Positions 36,325 through 45,635 of a stretch of 64,000 bases of DNA are shown here, in pieces (position 1 is the first letter of the stretch; every line of letters starts with the position of its first letter). The stretch is from Bacteroidales bacterium. Lineage in GTDB: Bacteria > Bacteroidota > Bacteroidia > Bacteroidales > Muribaculaceae. The notes under the pieces are model-generated. The model was not told the DNA's origin, did no database searches, and worked only from the letters and a program-made list of their open reading frames with translations. The DNA lies in assembly GCA_015061055.1 (NCBI GenBank), contig SUXH01000007.1:43870-107869 (forward strand), given 5' to 3'. The translations under genes and the position numbers were made by a program.

Positions 36325-37092
36325 TCAATTCTCAGCTCTCAATTCATCAAGAACCGATGCTACAAATGGAGTAGGATTCAAAGCATAGGCTTGCTCAAAA
36401 TAATTCACAGCAAAATCTCTTGTCGAGGTAAATTGCGAACGAGTGCTTTCGGCATCTTTCCACATCACGTAATAGTAATTGCCAAGAGCCAACAACGCAT
36501 CATAGTTATCTTCATCGAGCGACAACACTTTCTTATACTCTACTATGGCATTCTCATAGTCACCTTGTATCATATATCCTCGCCCCACAGCCAATAAGAA
36601 TCTTAAATCGTCGGGGGTTGCAGCAAGTAATTCTTTCCCCACCAACACAATATTGGGCGCATCGTTGCGGAAATTATAATAATTCAACAAGCGTATATTA
36701 ATATTTCTTGCGACCCAAGGCTGACAAGTCTTTACTAACTTCAAGAATTCTTCATATTCTTGCGATTGACCTATCTCATAAGTAAAGCTATACACCTCAG
36801 TAAATATAGAATCAAGCGGAATACCTTTACCCTGCGTCATCTCCAGCAACCTCACTTGGGTTTTATCATCCGAAAGCAGACCACTTGTTACTATTGCACG
36901 CGAATAGTTTTTAGGCTCATTCGGTTGTTTATTTATCATTAGCATATACATTGCATTTGCACTTCCCCACTCTTGAAATTTCACAAATCGCTCTGCACGA
37001 GTCTTTAGTCGGGAATAATTTTCTTGAGCTATAATACTGCAACAAGAAAACAACAATGCACATGCTATAAGTACAATTCTATAAGCCATCAT
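36325..37092 (-). CDS. Exported tetratricopeptide-repeat protein
   Basis: A signal peptide with a lipobox-like LLFSCC near residue 18 suggests either a lipoprotein or a cleaved periplasmic protein. At least two TPR units are clear in the second half (LRFLLAVGRGYMIQGDYENA and YDALLALGNYYYVMWKDAES), with more degenerate repeats before. TPR proteins are scaffolds for complexes. It begins 21 bases after the nucleoside-kinase gene on the same strand. No partner is indicated. Confidence 0.8.
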   Translation of the reverse strand: MMAYRIVLIACALLFSCCSIIAQENYSRLKTRAERFVKFQEWGSANAMYMLMINKQPNEPKNYSRAIVTSGLLSDDKTQVRLLEMTQGKGIPLDSIFTEVYSFTYEIGQSQEYEEFLKLVKTCQPWVARNINIRLLNYYNFRNDAPNIVLVGKELLAATPDDLRFLLAVGRGYMIQGDYENAIVEYKKVLSLDEDNYDALLALGNYYYVMWKDAESTRSQFTSTRDFAVNYFEQAYALNPTPFVASVLDELRAEN

Positions 37093-37113
37093 TTTATCTC
37101 AATATTTTTCCAA

Positions 37114-38793
37114 TTAATAGCGGAAACTACTTCCGCCGAGGAATTCGCGTAACAACGACGTACTTGGAATATCCTTTTCGCTGATAGGCAAGAAATAGCT
37201 CAAAAGCATTCTCAATCGCCACGCCTCGGCATATTCAGGTACATTATGAGGCACTTGCTTCAATAAAGGCTCAGCATATTCTTTCATTACGCCAAGTTCA
37301 AATAACAACGATGAATTAAACGTTGCATCGGCATTTTCTTGATAAGGGAAAATCCACTTTTCCTCACCGGCACGCACACTTTGCCATCGTGCTATCGTAT
37401 CTACTGCACTTACACCACGATATTTATGGTCACGAACCATACGACGCAACAAGCGATTATCGGTTGTAGGAACCCAATTGTGGTCATCGATCGATAATGT
37501 AGTTAGCGCACTTGCATACACGCGGAATTTCTTATCCTCAGGAATATCAGCCGTCAATTCGGGATTTAGTCCATGAATACCCTCTATAAGAAGAATCGAA
37601 TTATTTCCAAGTTTCAATTTCTTGCCTCTATACTCACGCATTCCTGTGGTAAAATTATAAGTAGGCATCTCCACTTCCTCGCCTGCTATCAAAGCCTCGA
37701 GATGGGTATTAAATAGTTCCAAATCGAGAGCATAAAGCGATTCGTAGTCATAGTCTCCGTTCTCGTCACGAGGAGTTTCGGTTCGATTCACAAAATAATC
37801 ATCAAGTGATATTATCTGTGGCATAATAAGATTACACATAAGTTGAATGGCAAGTCGCTTCGATGATGTTGTCTTACCACTCGACGACGGACCTGCTATA
37901 AGCACGATTCTCGCACCACCCTTGCGATATCGGCGGGTTATCTCTTCGGCTATAAGTCCAAAACTCTTTGCGTGAAGAGCTTCAGCTACATTCATCAGCA
38001 TCCCTGTTCCTCCATTTTTCACCACTTCATTCAACTCACCTACATTCTTGATTCCAATAATGCGATTGAAGTCGATATAATCGGTAAATGCCTTATACAT
38101 CTTCTCTTGACGCACCGGCTTATCGGTAATTGTGATATCATCTTTGCTTATACCCATAAGCAACATTCCTTTCTTGAATGCCTGTAAATCGAACACTTTC
38201 AAATAGCCTGTAGAAGGTGCAAGGTTGCCATAAAAACTATCGGCAAGCCCACCAAGAGTGTAATACACCGTATATAAATCTTGAGAATATTTGAGCAGAT
38301 TCACTTTATCGTCAAGACCTTGCTTCTTGAATATTTTCACGACATCGGAAGTTAATTTCTCGTGACGCACGAATGGCATATCGGCCTCCACCAACTCACG
38401 CATCTTATGACGTATTGTAGTCACCATAGCAGGAGCAGGTACCAAGATTTCGCCATTTTGAATGAACAGAGCGTAATATCCATTTGAAATAGAATGCTCT
38501 ATGCGAAGTTTGATTCCCGGGAAAGTATCGTTAACAGCTTTATACAACATCATACACAACGAATGCACATATACTCTCCTTCCCGAAGGAGTACTCGCAT
38601 CGATAAACTCCACTTGCTTGGGAGAGAACACAGGATAAGACATATTTTCAGTCTTATTATTCACTCGAGCACATATTGGAGTTATCCCGATTCGTTCTTT
38701 TAAACGTTCATATATATCGCATAAGCGTTCACCGCCTTGAAATTTAATATATTCCTTCAAATTGGCACAATAAATCTTCATTTCATTATTCAT
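37114..38793 (-). CDS. TGS-domain nucleoside kinase (uridine kinase-like)
   Basis: Predicted cytoplasmic enzyme that phosphorylates a nucleoside. A TGS-like domain occupies about residues 5-65, a ThrRS-like second domain about 70-220, and the PRK/uridine-kinase P-loop domain about 290-530. Walker A is GPSSSGKTTSSKRL near 300. This long version (559 residues) is common in Bacteroidetes and Clostridia. The exact substrate is unknown. It is followed at 21 bases by a TPR gene. Confidence 0.88.
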   Translation of the reverse strand: MNNEMKIYCANLKEYIKFQGGERLCDIYERLKERIGITPICARVNNKTENMSYPVFSPKQVEFIDASTPSGRRVYVHSLCMMLYKAVNDTFPGIKLRIEHSISNGYYALFIQNGEILVPAPAMVTTIRHKMRELVEADMPFVRHEKLTSDVVKIFKKQGLDDKVNLLKYSQDLYTVYYTLGGLADSFYGNLAPSTGYLKVFDLQAFKKGMLLMGISKDDITITDKPVRQEKMYKAFTDYIDFNRIIGIKNVGELNEVVKNGGTGMLMNVAEALHAKSFGLIAEEITRRYRKGGARIVLIAGPSSSGKTTSSKRLAIQLMCNLIMPQIISLDDYFVNRTETPRDENGDYDYESLYALDLELFNTHLEALIAGEEVEMPTYNFTTGMREYRGKKLKLGNNSILLIEGIHGLNPELTADIPEDKKFRVYASALTTLSIDDHNWVPTTDNRLLRRMVRDHKYRGVSAVDTIARWQSVRAGEEKWIFPYQENADATFNSSLLFELGVMKEYAEPLLKQVPHNVPEYAEAWRLRMLLSYFLPISEKDIPSTSLLREFLGGSSFRY

Positions 38794-38932
38794 AGCATTC
38801 TATTCTTATTTAAAGTTAATACTATAGTTGCCCCTAAGTTAGCAATTATTCCTTAATTACAACAATTTTTCAATATTACATTTTTTTAAAACAATGTATT
38901 TTTCAAAGAAATTAAGAATAAAACGACAGATA

Positions 38933-38940
38933 TATCTTTG
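38933..38940 (+). promoter_or_regulatory. -7 element before the orphan portal-like gene
   Basis: TATCTTTG, an exact match to the Bacteroidetes -7 consensus, 23 bases before the ATG at 38964. No TTG is found at the expected -33 spacing, so activity is uncertain. Confidence 0.5.
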
Positions 38941-38963
38941 TACCAACAAATAAATCCAAAACT

Positions 38964-40415
38964 ATGACAAACACTAACGAAACCAATCTTACTGAAGCAC
39001 AGAAAGTGCTTAGAGCAGCCTACAATGCGTGGATTTCGGGTTCACAATTAAGAAAATCACGCACACGAAACAAAAATTTCACCTATGGTAAACAATGGAA
39101 CGACTTCACTACCGATAATGACGGAAACAAAATCACTGAAGGACGAAAAATAAGAGAAATGGGAAAAGAACCCATCACAAATAATATGATGCGACAAATG
39201 GTGAAAATAATTGTGGGACGTTTCCGCAGCAAAGAAAAGGGAGTTTCTTTCGCTACCGACAATACTCTATCGAAAATAGCCAACCAGAACCAACTCGATG
39301 AACTCGATAGTCGCGCCCTCGAAGAATTTCTTATTTCGGGATGTTGCATTCAGCGCATCGACACCGACAATCGTATTGCCTGTGGCACGAGAATCGACAA
39401 CGTAAATTTCAATCGATTCTTCATCAATGCCATTCAAGACACACGCTCGTGGGATTGCGAAATCGTGGGTCAGCTACACGACCTCAGCCTCGCCGAACTC
39501 ATCACTCGCACAGGAGCACGAAGCAATCGCAATCGAGCAGCTTGGATTCGCGACATCTATTGCAACAAAAACACTGAAAATGCTACTATAAATTTCGCCT
39601 CTTGCATAGGAGCCAATGATGTATCGGCTACCGACTTTTGGCACGCCCGCAACGGAAAGCTGCGAGCCATCGAGGTGTGGACTCTCGAAAGCCAAGAGAT
39701 ATTGAAATGCCACGACCTTAAGAATGCCCAATATTATATTGCCCATATTTCGGAACAAAGTGCGATTAATCGAGAAAACAAAAAGCGAAAAGCCGACAAA
39801 CAACCCGAAATCCGTGTGCAATGGGATATCGAAGAGGTGTGGCGTTGCCGATGGTTCTCACCTATGGGTGATGTACTTGCCGATTATTTATCACCCTACA
39901 ATCATAGCTCACACCCATTTGTAATGAAGTTCTACCCTCTAACCGACGGCGAGGTTCATTCGTTCGTGGAAGATGTTATTGATCAACAAAAATACGTTAA
40001 CAGATTAATCACTCTTATCGATCACATTATGAGTGCGAGCGCAAAAGGAGTGCTACTTTTTCCCGATACAGCATTACCCGAAGGTTTCACTTGGAAGGAT
40101 GTTAAGCGAATTTGGAGTACAACAAACGGTGTTATTCCTTATTCTTCCAATCATTCCGGCAATATGCCTAAACAAATATCCACTAATGCAACCGACATAG
40201 GAGCATACGAGATGTTGCAAATACAACTGAAACTATTTGAAGACATTTCAGGAGTAAGTAATGTGTTACAAGGAAAGTCCTCATCGTCGGTTATTGGCAC
40301 CAAGACACTTCAACATCAAATCGACAATGCTACGATGGCTCTCGCCGACATATTCGACACATTCAACGCCTTTCGTTCCGATAGAAATCAAAAAATCATA
40401 AACATACGAAACTAA
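38964..40415 (+). CDS. Orphan phage portal-like protein
   Basis: The 483-residue sequence has the overall pattern of P22/SPP1-type portal proteins. An N-terminal part holds KNFTYGKQWNDFTTD and EPITNNMMRQMVKIIVGRFR. A wing region has the DTRSWDCEIVGQLHDLSLAE segment. Next come a long helix (ISEQSAINRENKKRKADKQP), the stem/clip-type FVEDVIDQQKYVNRLITLID, and the ISGVSNVLQGKSSSSVIG stretch near 430. It seems shortened at the C-terminus (P22 portal has about 725 residues). No terminase, capsid, tail, integrase or lysis gene is near; its neighbours are nucleoside kinase and mrp. It has a promoter-like element and a clean terminator. It could be a prophage remnant or a domesticated gene; the frame is intact. 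Confidence 0.75.
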   Translation: MTNTNETNLTEAQKVLRAAYNAWISGSQLRKSRTRNKNFTYGKQWNDFTTDNDGNKITEGRKIREMGKEPITNNMMRQMVKIIVGRFRSKEKGVSFATDNTLSKIANQNQLDELDSRALEEFLISGCCIQRIDTDNRIACGTRIDNVNFNRFFINAIQDTRSWDCEIVGQLHDLSLAELITRTGARSNRNRAAWIRDIYCNKNTENATINFASCIGANDVSATDFWHARNGKLRAIEVWTLESQEILKCHDLKNAQYYIAHISEQSAINRENKKRKADKQPEIRVQWDIEEVWRCRWFSPMGDVLADYLSPYNHSSHPFVMKFYPLTDGEVHSFVEDVIDQQKYVNRLITLIDHIMSASAKGVLLFPDTALPEGFTWKDVKRIWSTTNGVIPYSSNHSGNMPKQISTNATDIGAYEMLQIQLKLFEDISGVSNVLQGKSSSSVIGTKTLQHQIDNATMALADIFDTFNAFRSDRNQKIINIRN

Positions 40416-40453
40416 AAAATGTGGCCGTTCTTTGTTGAACTGCCACATTTTAT
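40414..40453 (+). terminator. Terminator after the portal-like gene
   Basis: Hairpin AAAATGTGGC/GCCACATTTT starting right at the stop codon of the portal-like gene, ending in a T-run. It may also serve the convergent mrp gene. Confidence 0.8.
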
Positions 40454-40486
40454 ATGCATTAGCACTATATTTCAAAGTATCCTACA

Positions 40487-41596
40487 TCAATGCTTCAATT
40501 CAACCTTTTGGGTGGGTGGAAGTTCCTCATTTCTACGGTCGATAGCAGCCACCACCTTATCGGCAAGCTCCATAAAGGCTGCTCCACTCACCGAATTTTG
40601 AAGCACAACAGGCATTCCATCATCACCACCCTTGCAAATACCTGCCACAAGTGGAATTTGCCCAAGCAGTTCAACACCAAGCTTTTCGGCTAATTCAACA
40701 CCACCTTCTTTGCCGAAAATATAATATTTTTCATCCGGGTGAGCAGCCGGAGTAAACCACGCCATATTTTCTACAAGTCCGAGAATTGGCACATTCACCG
40801 CCTCGCTTTGGAACATACTTACCCCCTTGCGTGCATCGGCAAGAGCTACCTGTTGAGGAGTCGTAACCACTATTGCCCCGGTGATGCCAAGAGTCTGCAC
40901 AAGCGTCAAGTGAATATCGCTTGTTCCTGGAGGCATATCAATAACAAAATAATCAAGCTCACCCCAATTGGCCTCGCCTATAAGTTGCTTTAGCGCATTG
41001 CTTGCCATTCCACCACGCCATAGCACTGCTTTTTCTTTGTCGACAAGGAATCCGATAGAAAGTACTTTCACGCCATACTTTTCAAGTGGCATAATAAGGC
41101 TTCGTCCTTCCACTTCTTCCATATACACCGGAGCATCCTCCAAGCCAAACATAAGAGGAGCTGAAGGCCCAAAAATATCGGCATCGAGCAAGCCTACTTT
41201 ATAGCCTTTCTGTGCAAGTGATACAGCAAGGTTGGTGGCTACAGTTGATTTTCCCACGCCACCTTTACCCGATGACACACCTATGATATTTTTAACACCG
41301 GGCAACATCTTAGGAGGAGCTGCAGGGGTTGCCATTCGTGTCTTTACAGCAATATTTCCCTTTATTTCCACTTCGGGAGATATATAAGTATTGACGGCCA
41401 CTTCGGCAGCACGCACCACCGACTTGATAAATGGGTCGGTAGGCTTGTCAAAAATAAGCGAGAACGACACTTTGTTTCCATCGATGCGTATATCGTCCTC
41501 CACCATACCGCATTCTACAATATTCTTACCATTACCGGGATATCGCACATTAGCAAGTGCATCAAGTATCAATTTGGGATATAATCTTTCTTCCAT
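40487..41596 (-). CDS. mrp: Mrp/ApbC-family iron-sulfur carrier ATPase
   Basis: Cytoplasmic P-loop protein that carries Fe-S clusters to target enzymes. A MIP18/DUF59-like domain covers about residues 5-85, followed by the P-loop GVSSGKGGVGKSTVATNLA near 105-125 and the conserved VIDMPPGTSDIHLTL near 210. The C-terminal CxxC seen in some members is absent. It begins 7 bases after trmB and is the last gene of the regulator-LRR-trmB-mrp operon. Confidence 0.93.
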   Translation of the reverse strand: MEERLYPKLILDALANVRYPGNGKNIVECGMVEDDIRIDGNKVSFSLIFDKPTDPFIKSVVRAAEVAVNTYISPEVEIKGNIAVKTRMATPAAPPKMLPGVKNIIGVSSGKGGVGKSTVATNLAVSLAQKGYKVGLLDADIFGPSAPLMFGLEDAPVYMEEVEGRSLIMPLEKYGVKVLSIGFLVDKEKAVLWRGGMASNALKQLIGEANWGELDYFVIDMPPGTSDIHLTLVQTLGITGAIVVTTPQQVALADARKGVSMFQSEAVNVPILGLVENMAWFTPAAHPDEKYYIFGKEGGVELAEKLGVELLGQIPLVAGICKGGDDGMPVVLQNSVSGAAFMELADKVVAAIDRRNEELPPTQKVELKH

Positions 41597-41603
41597 TTTT
41601 CAG

Positions 41604-42380
41604 TTATTCTTCGTTATTTTCTTCTTCCAAAAGTTGCGGGCACTGTATATAACCACGCGAGAAACTGCGATAAGTATCCTCCTCGATATCAATATCGGGT
41701 TCTTTCAATTCGGTGGTGTGATCAAGATGGAACTTGATATATTTAATTGTCAACCCCCTATCGAGCCATTGTTGTTCATAGAACGTCTTTATTTCAAGGA
41801 TATCGTCCACAATATCGCTATGATACAAATCGGAAGTATTCACTTCGGTTGGTAACTCGTTAAGTTTCACAAGCGCATCGGTGTAGGTGTACAAGAATGG
41901 GCTATCAGTCTTCAGGTGAACAATACCATCGGCAATAAGTATTTCTCGGTACAGCTCCAAGAAACGGCTCGAAGTAAGGCGTTTGCGCACTTTCTTCATC
42001 TGTGGATCAGGGAAAGTAATCCAAATTTCGCTCACTTCACCCGGTTCAAAGAAGCGTGTGATAAGTTCGATATTTGTACGAAGAAATGCCACATTCGATA
42101 TTCCTTCCTTAACGGCAGCCTTTGCTCCTGTCCACATTCTCGCTCCTTTTATATCCACCCCTATATAATTTTTTTCGGGGAAACGGCGAGCAAGTCCTAC
42201 AGCATATTCACCCTTACCACAACCGAGTTCCAAAACTATTGGATTATCATTTTTGAAGAAATCTTTATTCCAACGTCCTTTCAACGGAAACCCATCTCGT
42301 TCCACTACCGCAAACGGATATTGAAACACATTGTCAAACGTTTCCATTTCAGCAAATTTCTTCAGTTTATTCTTTCCCAT
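41604..42380 (-). CDS. trmB: tRNA (guanine-N7)-methyltransferase
   Basis: Methylates guanine 46 in the variable loop of tRNA using SAM. The SAM site is [15 protein letters not shown] near 50-64, followed by [12 protein letters not shown] and the catalytic [16 protein letters not shown] near 118. The length of 258 is a little more than E. coli TrmB, from a short N-terminal extension and a C-terminal acidic tail. It is separated by 4 bases from the LRR-protein gene upstream and by 7 bases from mrp downstream. Confidence 0.95.
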   Translation of the reverse strand: MGKNKLKKFAEMETFDNVFQYPFAVVERDGFPLKGRWNKDFFKNDNPIVLELGCGKGEYAVGLARRFPEKNYIGVDIKGARMWTGAKAAVKEGISNVAFLRTNIELITRFFEPGEVSEIWITFPDPQMKKVRKRLTSSRFLELYREILIADGIVHLKTDSPFLYTYTDALVKLNELPTEVNTSDLYHSDIVDDILEIKTFYEQQWLDRGLTIKYIKFHLDHTTELKEPDIDIEEDTYRSFSRGYIQCPQLLEEENNEE

Positions 42381-42384
42381 ATCC

Positions 42385-43752
42385 TTATTCTTTTACAAAC
42401 TTAATCGTTTTTTGTTTCCCATTCTTCAATAATATTGAAGCCACATACACATTTGCTTGAGCATTGCCCATATCTACACTTGCTGTCGTTGACATAGGTG
42501 CTACAGCTGCAATACACAATCCGCTTGTATTATATACTTCCACCTTCTCAATCTCATCACTCGACATAATCACAAGACAACCATTATTGAAAAATGCCTT
42601 GAATCCGGACATTATATTTGCAGTTTCAATAGTTGTTGCATCGCCTATAATCTTAAATTCGCACCACTGATTGGCCGCACGATACAATTCTACACTCTCT
42701 TCGGGCACAGTAACAGTAACATCGCCTTGAACAACACCAAGCCACACGTTCTCACCAAGTGTAGGAACATTATTTGCCATAACCGACATCTCTTGCAAAA
42801 GCGCATCTCCGGCAAATGCATACCTGCCTATTTCATTGAGAGTAGAAGGCAAATTCACATTAATCACCGATTCATTGGCCAAAAATGCACCTTCACCGAT
42901 AATTGATATTCCTTCTGGAACGACAATCTCGCTACAGCTCATTCCGGCAAAAGCCCAATCTCCTATAGTGCTGAGATTATTAAATTTCTCTAAATTCACA
43001 AATCCTATTGCAGTTGATGAAAATGCTTCCTCTCCCACAAATTCAAGCGATGAAACATCTCCAAAATCAACATCCGACAACAACACACAACCGGCAAATG
43101 CTCTTGACGGCACTTTTTTCACTGATTCTCCTATTTTCACCGACTCCAACAATACACAGTCGGCAAAAATACCTTCTCCAAGCTCACAATCGGCTGTCAG
43201 CGCACTTAAATCGGCAGTTTTCAATCCTACACAGCGCATAAAAGCGCCTTCTGAAATCTCTGCCATACGTGAGCTAAATGACACTTTACCAAGTGCATCA
43301 CAAGAGCTGAATGCATATTTGCCTATCTTATTAAGAGTACGCGGAAAATCTATATTGGCAATTTGCTTACATCCTGCAAATGTACCTTCACCAATCACAC
43401 TCAACTCGGCAGGCAACTTTACAGAAGTATATTTTTTGGCAAAAAAGCAATAGTCAGGCAAAGAGTTTTCGCCATACTCAAGGATATCACCAAAACAAGG
43501 TTCATCTGCTTTATATGCCAAAATTTTGGTTCCGCTGAGGTCGAGTACGCTGAGTTCGTTCAGCTCGGTCGCAATGAATTTTAAATCACGAGCATCTATC
43601 TCACCACCAACAACCAATTCTGTTGCACATTTATCTTCCACAAGCATAGATAACGTACCTGCAACACAACTCCTCACTTCAACAGCATAAACTTTTGACA
43701 ATCCTACTATCAAACAAACGCTAATCAGCACTAATTTAATTTTTGATATCAT
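42385..43752 (-). CDS. BspA-type leucine-rich-repeat surface protein with T9SS-type tail
   Basis: Secreted protein, signal peptide at 1-23. Residues about 90-350 are a run of BspA-like LRR units of about 23 residues with the pattern IGEGAFxxCxxLxxVxxP (for example [37 protein letters not shown]). These form an adhesion-type solenoid. The C-terminus (about 385-455, [12 protein letters not shown]...KTIKFVKE) resembles a type 9 secretion (Por) sorting domain and differs from the other tails in this window. It overlaps the regulator gene upstream by 4 bases, so it is co-transcribed and possibly translationally coupled. Confidence 0.85.
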   Translation of the reverse strand: MISKIKLVLISVCLIVGLSKVYAVEVRSCVAGTLSMLVEDKCATELVVGGEIDARDLKFIATELNELSVLDLSGTKILAYKADEPCFGDILEYGENSLPDYCFFAKKYTSVKLPAELSVIGEGTFAGCKQIANIDFPRTLNKIGKYAFSSCDALGKVSFSSRMAEISEGAFMRCVGLKTADLSALTADCELGEGIFADCVLLESVKIGESVKKVPSRAFAGCVLLSDVDFGDVSSLEFVGEEAFSSTAIGFVNLEKFNNLSTIGDWAFAGMSCSEIVVPEGISIIGEGAFLANESVINVNLPSTLNEIGRYAFAGDALLQEMSVMANNVPTLGENVWLGVVQGDVTVTVPEESVELYRAANQWCEFKIIGDATTIETANIMSGFKAFFNNGCLVIMSSDEIEKVEVYNTSGLCIAAVAPMSTTASVDMGNAQANVYVASILLKNGKQKTIKFVKE

Positions 43753-44429
43753 AGTCGGGTATCTATATGTAACACATTTTGAACTACAAGCAAATCTCGA
43801 ATTTCACTTCGATTCACTTCCATATCATCATATTTTGGATTCTCTGAACGAAGTATCACCTTTTCCGGGTCATCATGACGACGCACATACTTTACCATAC
43901 GATAATCATCGAGTACAACCACATAAATATGTCCCCAAAATATTTGCGACAAATTCGACAACTCTCGCACAGCTATTAAGTCACCACTCTTTATCACAGG
44001 ACTCATACTATCGCCACTCACTCTGACAATTCTGCAATCAGGACTTATATTTGGTATATTCACCGCTCCTACTATGTACTCATCGGCAAAAAGCATCGAC
44101 CGACATTGACCACCGGCAGTAACATCAATATCATAAATCGGAGTCCCCTTCATTGCCTTCAGTTCACTCTCATCAACGACAAGGTTGGGTACAGCGCTCG
44201 ACGAATGCTTCGCAAACGGAATATCACTCCCGTCCTTAAGCCAAGCTTTCGACACACCCATATTTATAACTATTTTATTTATTAGAGCTTCACTTATTGG
44301 CAGTTTCCCGTTTAAATGCTTTGACAGATTGCTTTGGTCGCAACCTATCTTTTCGGCAAACTCGCCTTGAGTCATTCTCATCTCTCGTATAAGATACTTG
44401 ATGCGCTCTATTATATCTTTATTCGACAT
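43749..44429 (-). CDS. HTH-S24 (LexA/CI-like) transcriptional regulator
   Basis: DNA-binding regulator of 226 residues. An XRE-type helix-turn-helix covers about 5-62 (MTQGEFAEKIGCDQSNLSKH), and an S24 peptidase-like domain about 97-220. The Ser/Lys pair Ser141 (VSGDSMSP) and Lys180 (DYRMVKYV) and an Ala-Gly site (Ala105-Gly106 in DVTAGGQ) are present, so self-cleavage like LexA or CI is possible. It starts the operon whose next gene encodes the LRR surface protein (4-base overlap). It may respond to DNA damage or another signal; the signal is unknown. Confidence 0.88.
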   Translation of the reverse strand: MSNKDIIERIKYLIREMRMTQGEFAEKIGCDQSNLSKHLNGKLPISEALINKIVINMGVSKAWLKDGSDIPFAKHSSSAVPNLVVDESELKAMKGTPIYDIDVTAGGQCRSMLFADEYIVGAVNIPNISPDCRIVRVSGDSMSPVIKSGDLIAVRELSNLSQIFWGHIYVVVLDDYRMVKYVRRHDDPEKVILRSENPKYDDMEVNRSEIRDLLVVQNVLHIDTRL

Positions 44430-44517
44430 TATTTTTCGCTTATTTCAATTGAGGCGCAAGTTACCACTTTTTTGGCACTCCACCAAACAAACAATGGCAA
44501 AAAACCTATACTATAGT

Positions 44518-45540
44518 TTACGAACCTGCTAACTTATCTTTGAGCTCTTTATACTCTTTCATAGTTATATCACCTTTTTCCAAGGCCTCATCTAATTTTA
44601 AAGAGGCCTCCACTTTGGAAACGTATGATAGTCCTCCATTAGGAGCTCTTTCCGGTTCTATATCCACTTCTACTCCACGAGAAGATGCTTCTTTCATAAA
44701 ATCAGCAGCTCTATCATCATACATATTTGATTCCTCACCAGTGAATGAAATTTGAGATAGATTTTCAGCCTTTCCTTCACTTAATAAATAATTTGCCAAT
44801 TCAGAATCAGGCTCTAAAACATTTATATCACCTTCAAAATTTATACCTAAATCGCCAAAAGTTAAATCACCAATAGCACCATCCTCTCCACCACAAACAC
44901 TGCCTGAGAAAAATAATGCACTTACAATTTTCACAAAGCCAAAAACACCTTTTCTTATTTCAGCACTTTCACGTTTTTTCTTAATCGCAATCCTTTGAGC
45001 ATCATAATATCTTGTTTTTGTATATTCTTCAATCTCAGAATTTAAGGAATCGGCATATAACAAAAGATTATAAATTATATCTTCCTGAGAATGAGACAAT
45101 TTATTCCCTAACAATGGTTCTCCTTGCAAATTAATAGTAGTACCGACTTTACGCATTGAAAAAACAGACATTTTTTCTATTGGAAACACATTATCCAAAT
45201 AATTATTTATCATTGGATAACGACTCCTAATAAATTTAGGGGTTGATTCAGTGAAATACTCCCCTAATATTGAAAGATAGGTACGTGTTGAATCAATACA
45301 ATAATCAGCATATTTTCTTGAACCGAAAATTTCTTCATTGTTTTCGATTGCTATAGTTCTCCATTTCCCGTTTATACACATTTGAGCAACACAAGCCTGA
45401 TTATAATCATAGCCCTCAACTTTTTTATGCATTTCATAATAAATATCATATTTTTCACCCTTCTGTAAAAAATTATGACACGGAGCTTCAAATATGTAAA
45501 TATGTTTAAATTCAGTTCGCATAATAATAATTTTCTTCAA
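44518..45540 (-). CDS. Unknown protein with SHOCT-like C-terminus
   Basis: The 340-residue protein has no signal peptide and no recognised N-terminal domain (about 1-180). A short hydrophobic stretch lies near 200-215 (GVFGFVKIVSALFFSGSVCG). An acidic middle part follows, and the last 25 residues (LDEALEKGDITMKEYKELKD then KLAGS) look like a SHOCT motif, a short helical segment often found at C-termini of membrane-linked proteins. The DNA is more AT-rich than flanking genes. The true start may be the ATG seven codons in. No neighbour on the same strand is close. Confidence 0.65.
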   Translation of the reverse strand: MKKIIIMRTEFKHIYIFEAPCHNFLQKGEKYDIYYEMHKKVEGYDYNQACVAQMCINGKWRTIAIENNEEIFGSRKYADYCIDSTRTYLSILGEYFTESTPKFIRSRYPMINNYLDNVFPIEKMSVFSMRKVGTTINLQGEPLLGNKLSHSQEDIIYNLLLYADSLNSEIEEYTKTRYYDAQRIAIKKKRESAEIRKGVFGFVKIVSALFFSGSVCGGEDGAIGDLTFGDLGINFEGDINVLEPDSELANYLLSEGKAENLSQISFTGEESNMYDDRAADFMKEASSRGVEVDIEPERAPNGGLSYVSKVEASLKLDEALEKGDITMKEYKELKDKLAGS

Positions 45541-45583
45541 ATTTAATCATTTATATTCATTTCATCATCATTATATAGCAATG

Positions 45584-45611
45584 AAGGGAACCTCGACATC
45601 GAGATTCCCTT
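45584..45611. terminator. Hairpin after the adhesin-like gene
   Basis: Arms AAGGGAA.CTCG and CGAG.TTCCCTT with an ACAT loop, one mismatch position, 25 bases past the stop of the 1138-residue gene. On the minus strand a T-poor tail follows, so the strength is uncertain. Confidence 0.55.
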
Positions 45612-45635
45612 TATTATCTATCAAAGAATGTATTC

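Noticed and set aside
38964..44429. Prophage made of the portal gene and the CI-like regulator
   Set aside because: There are no other phage genes and no attachment-site repeats were seen, and trmB and mrp lie between the two.
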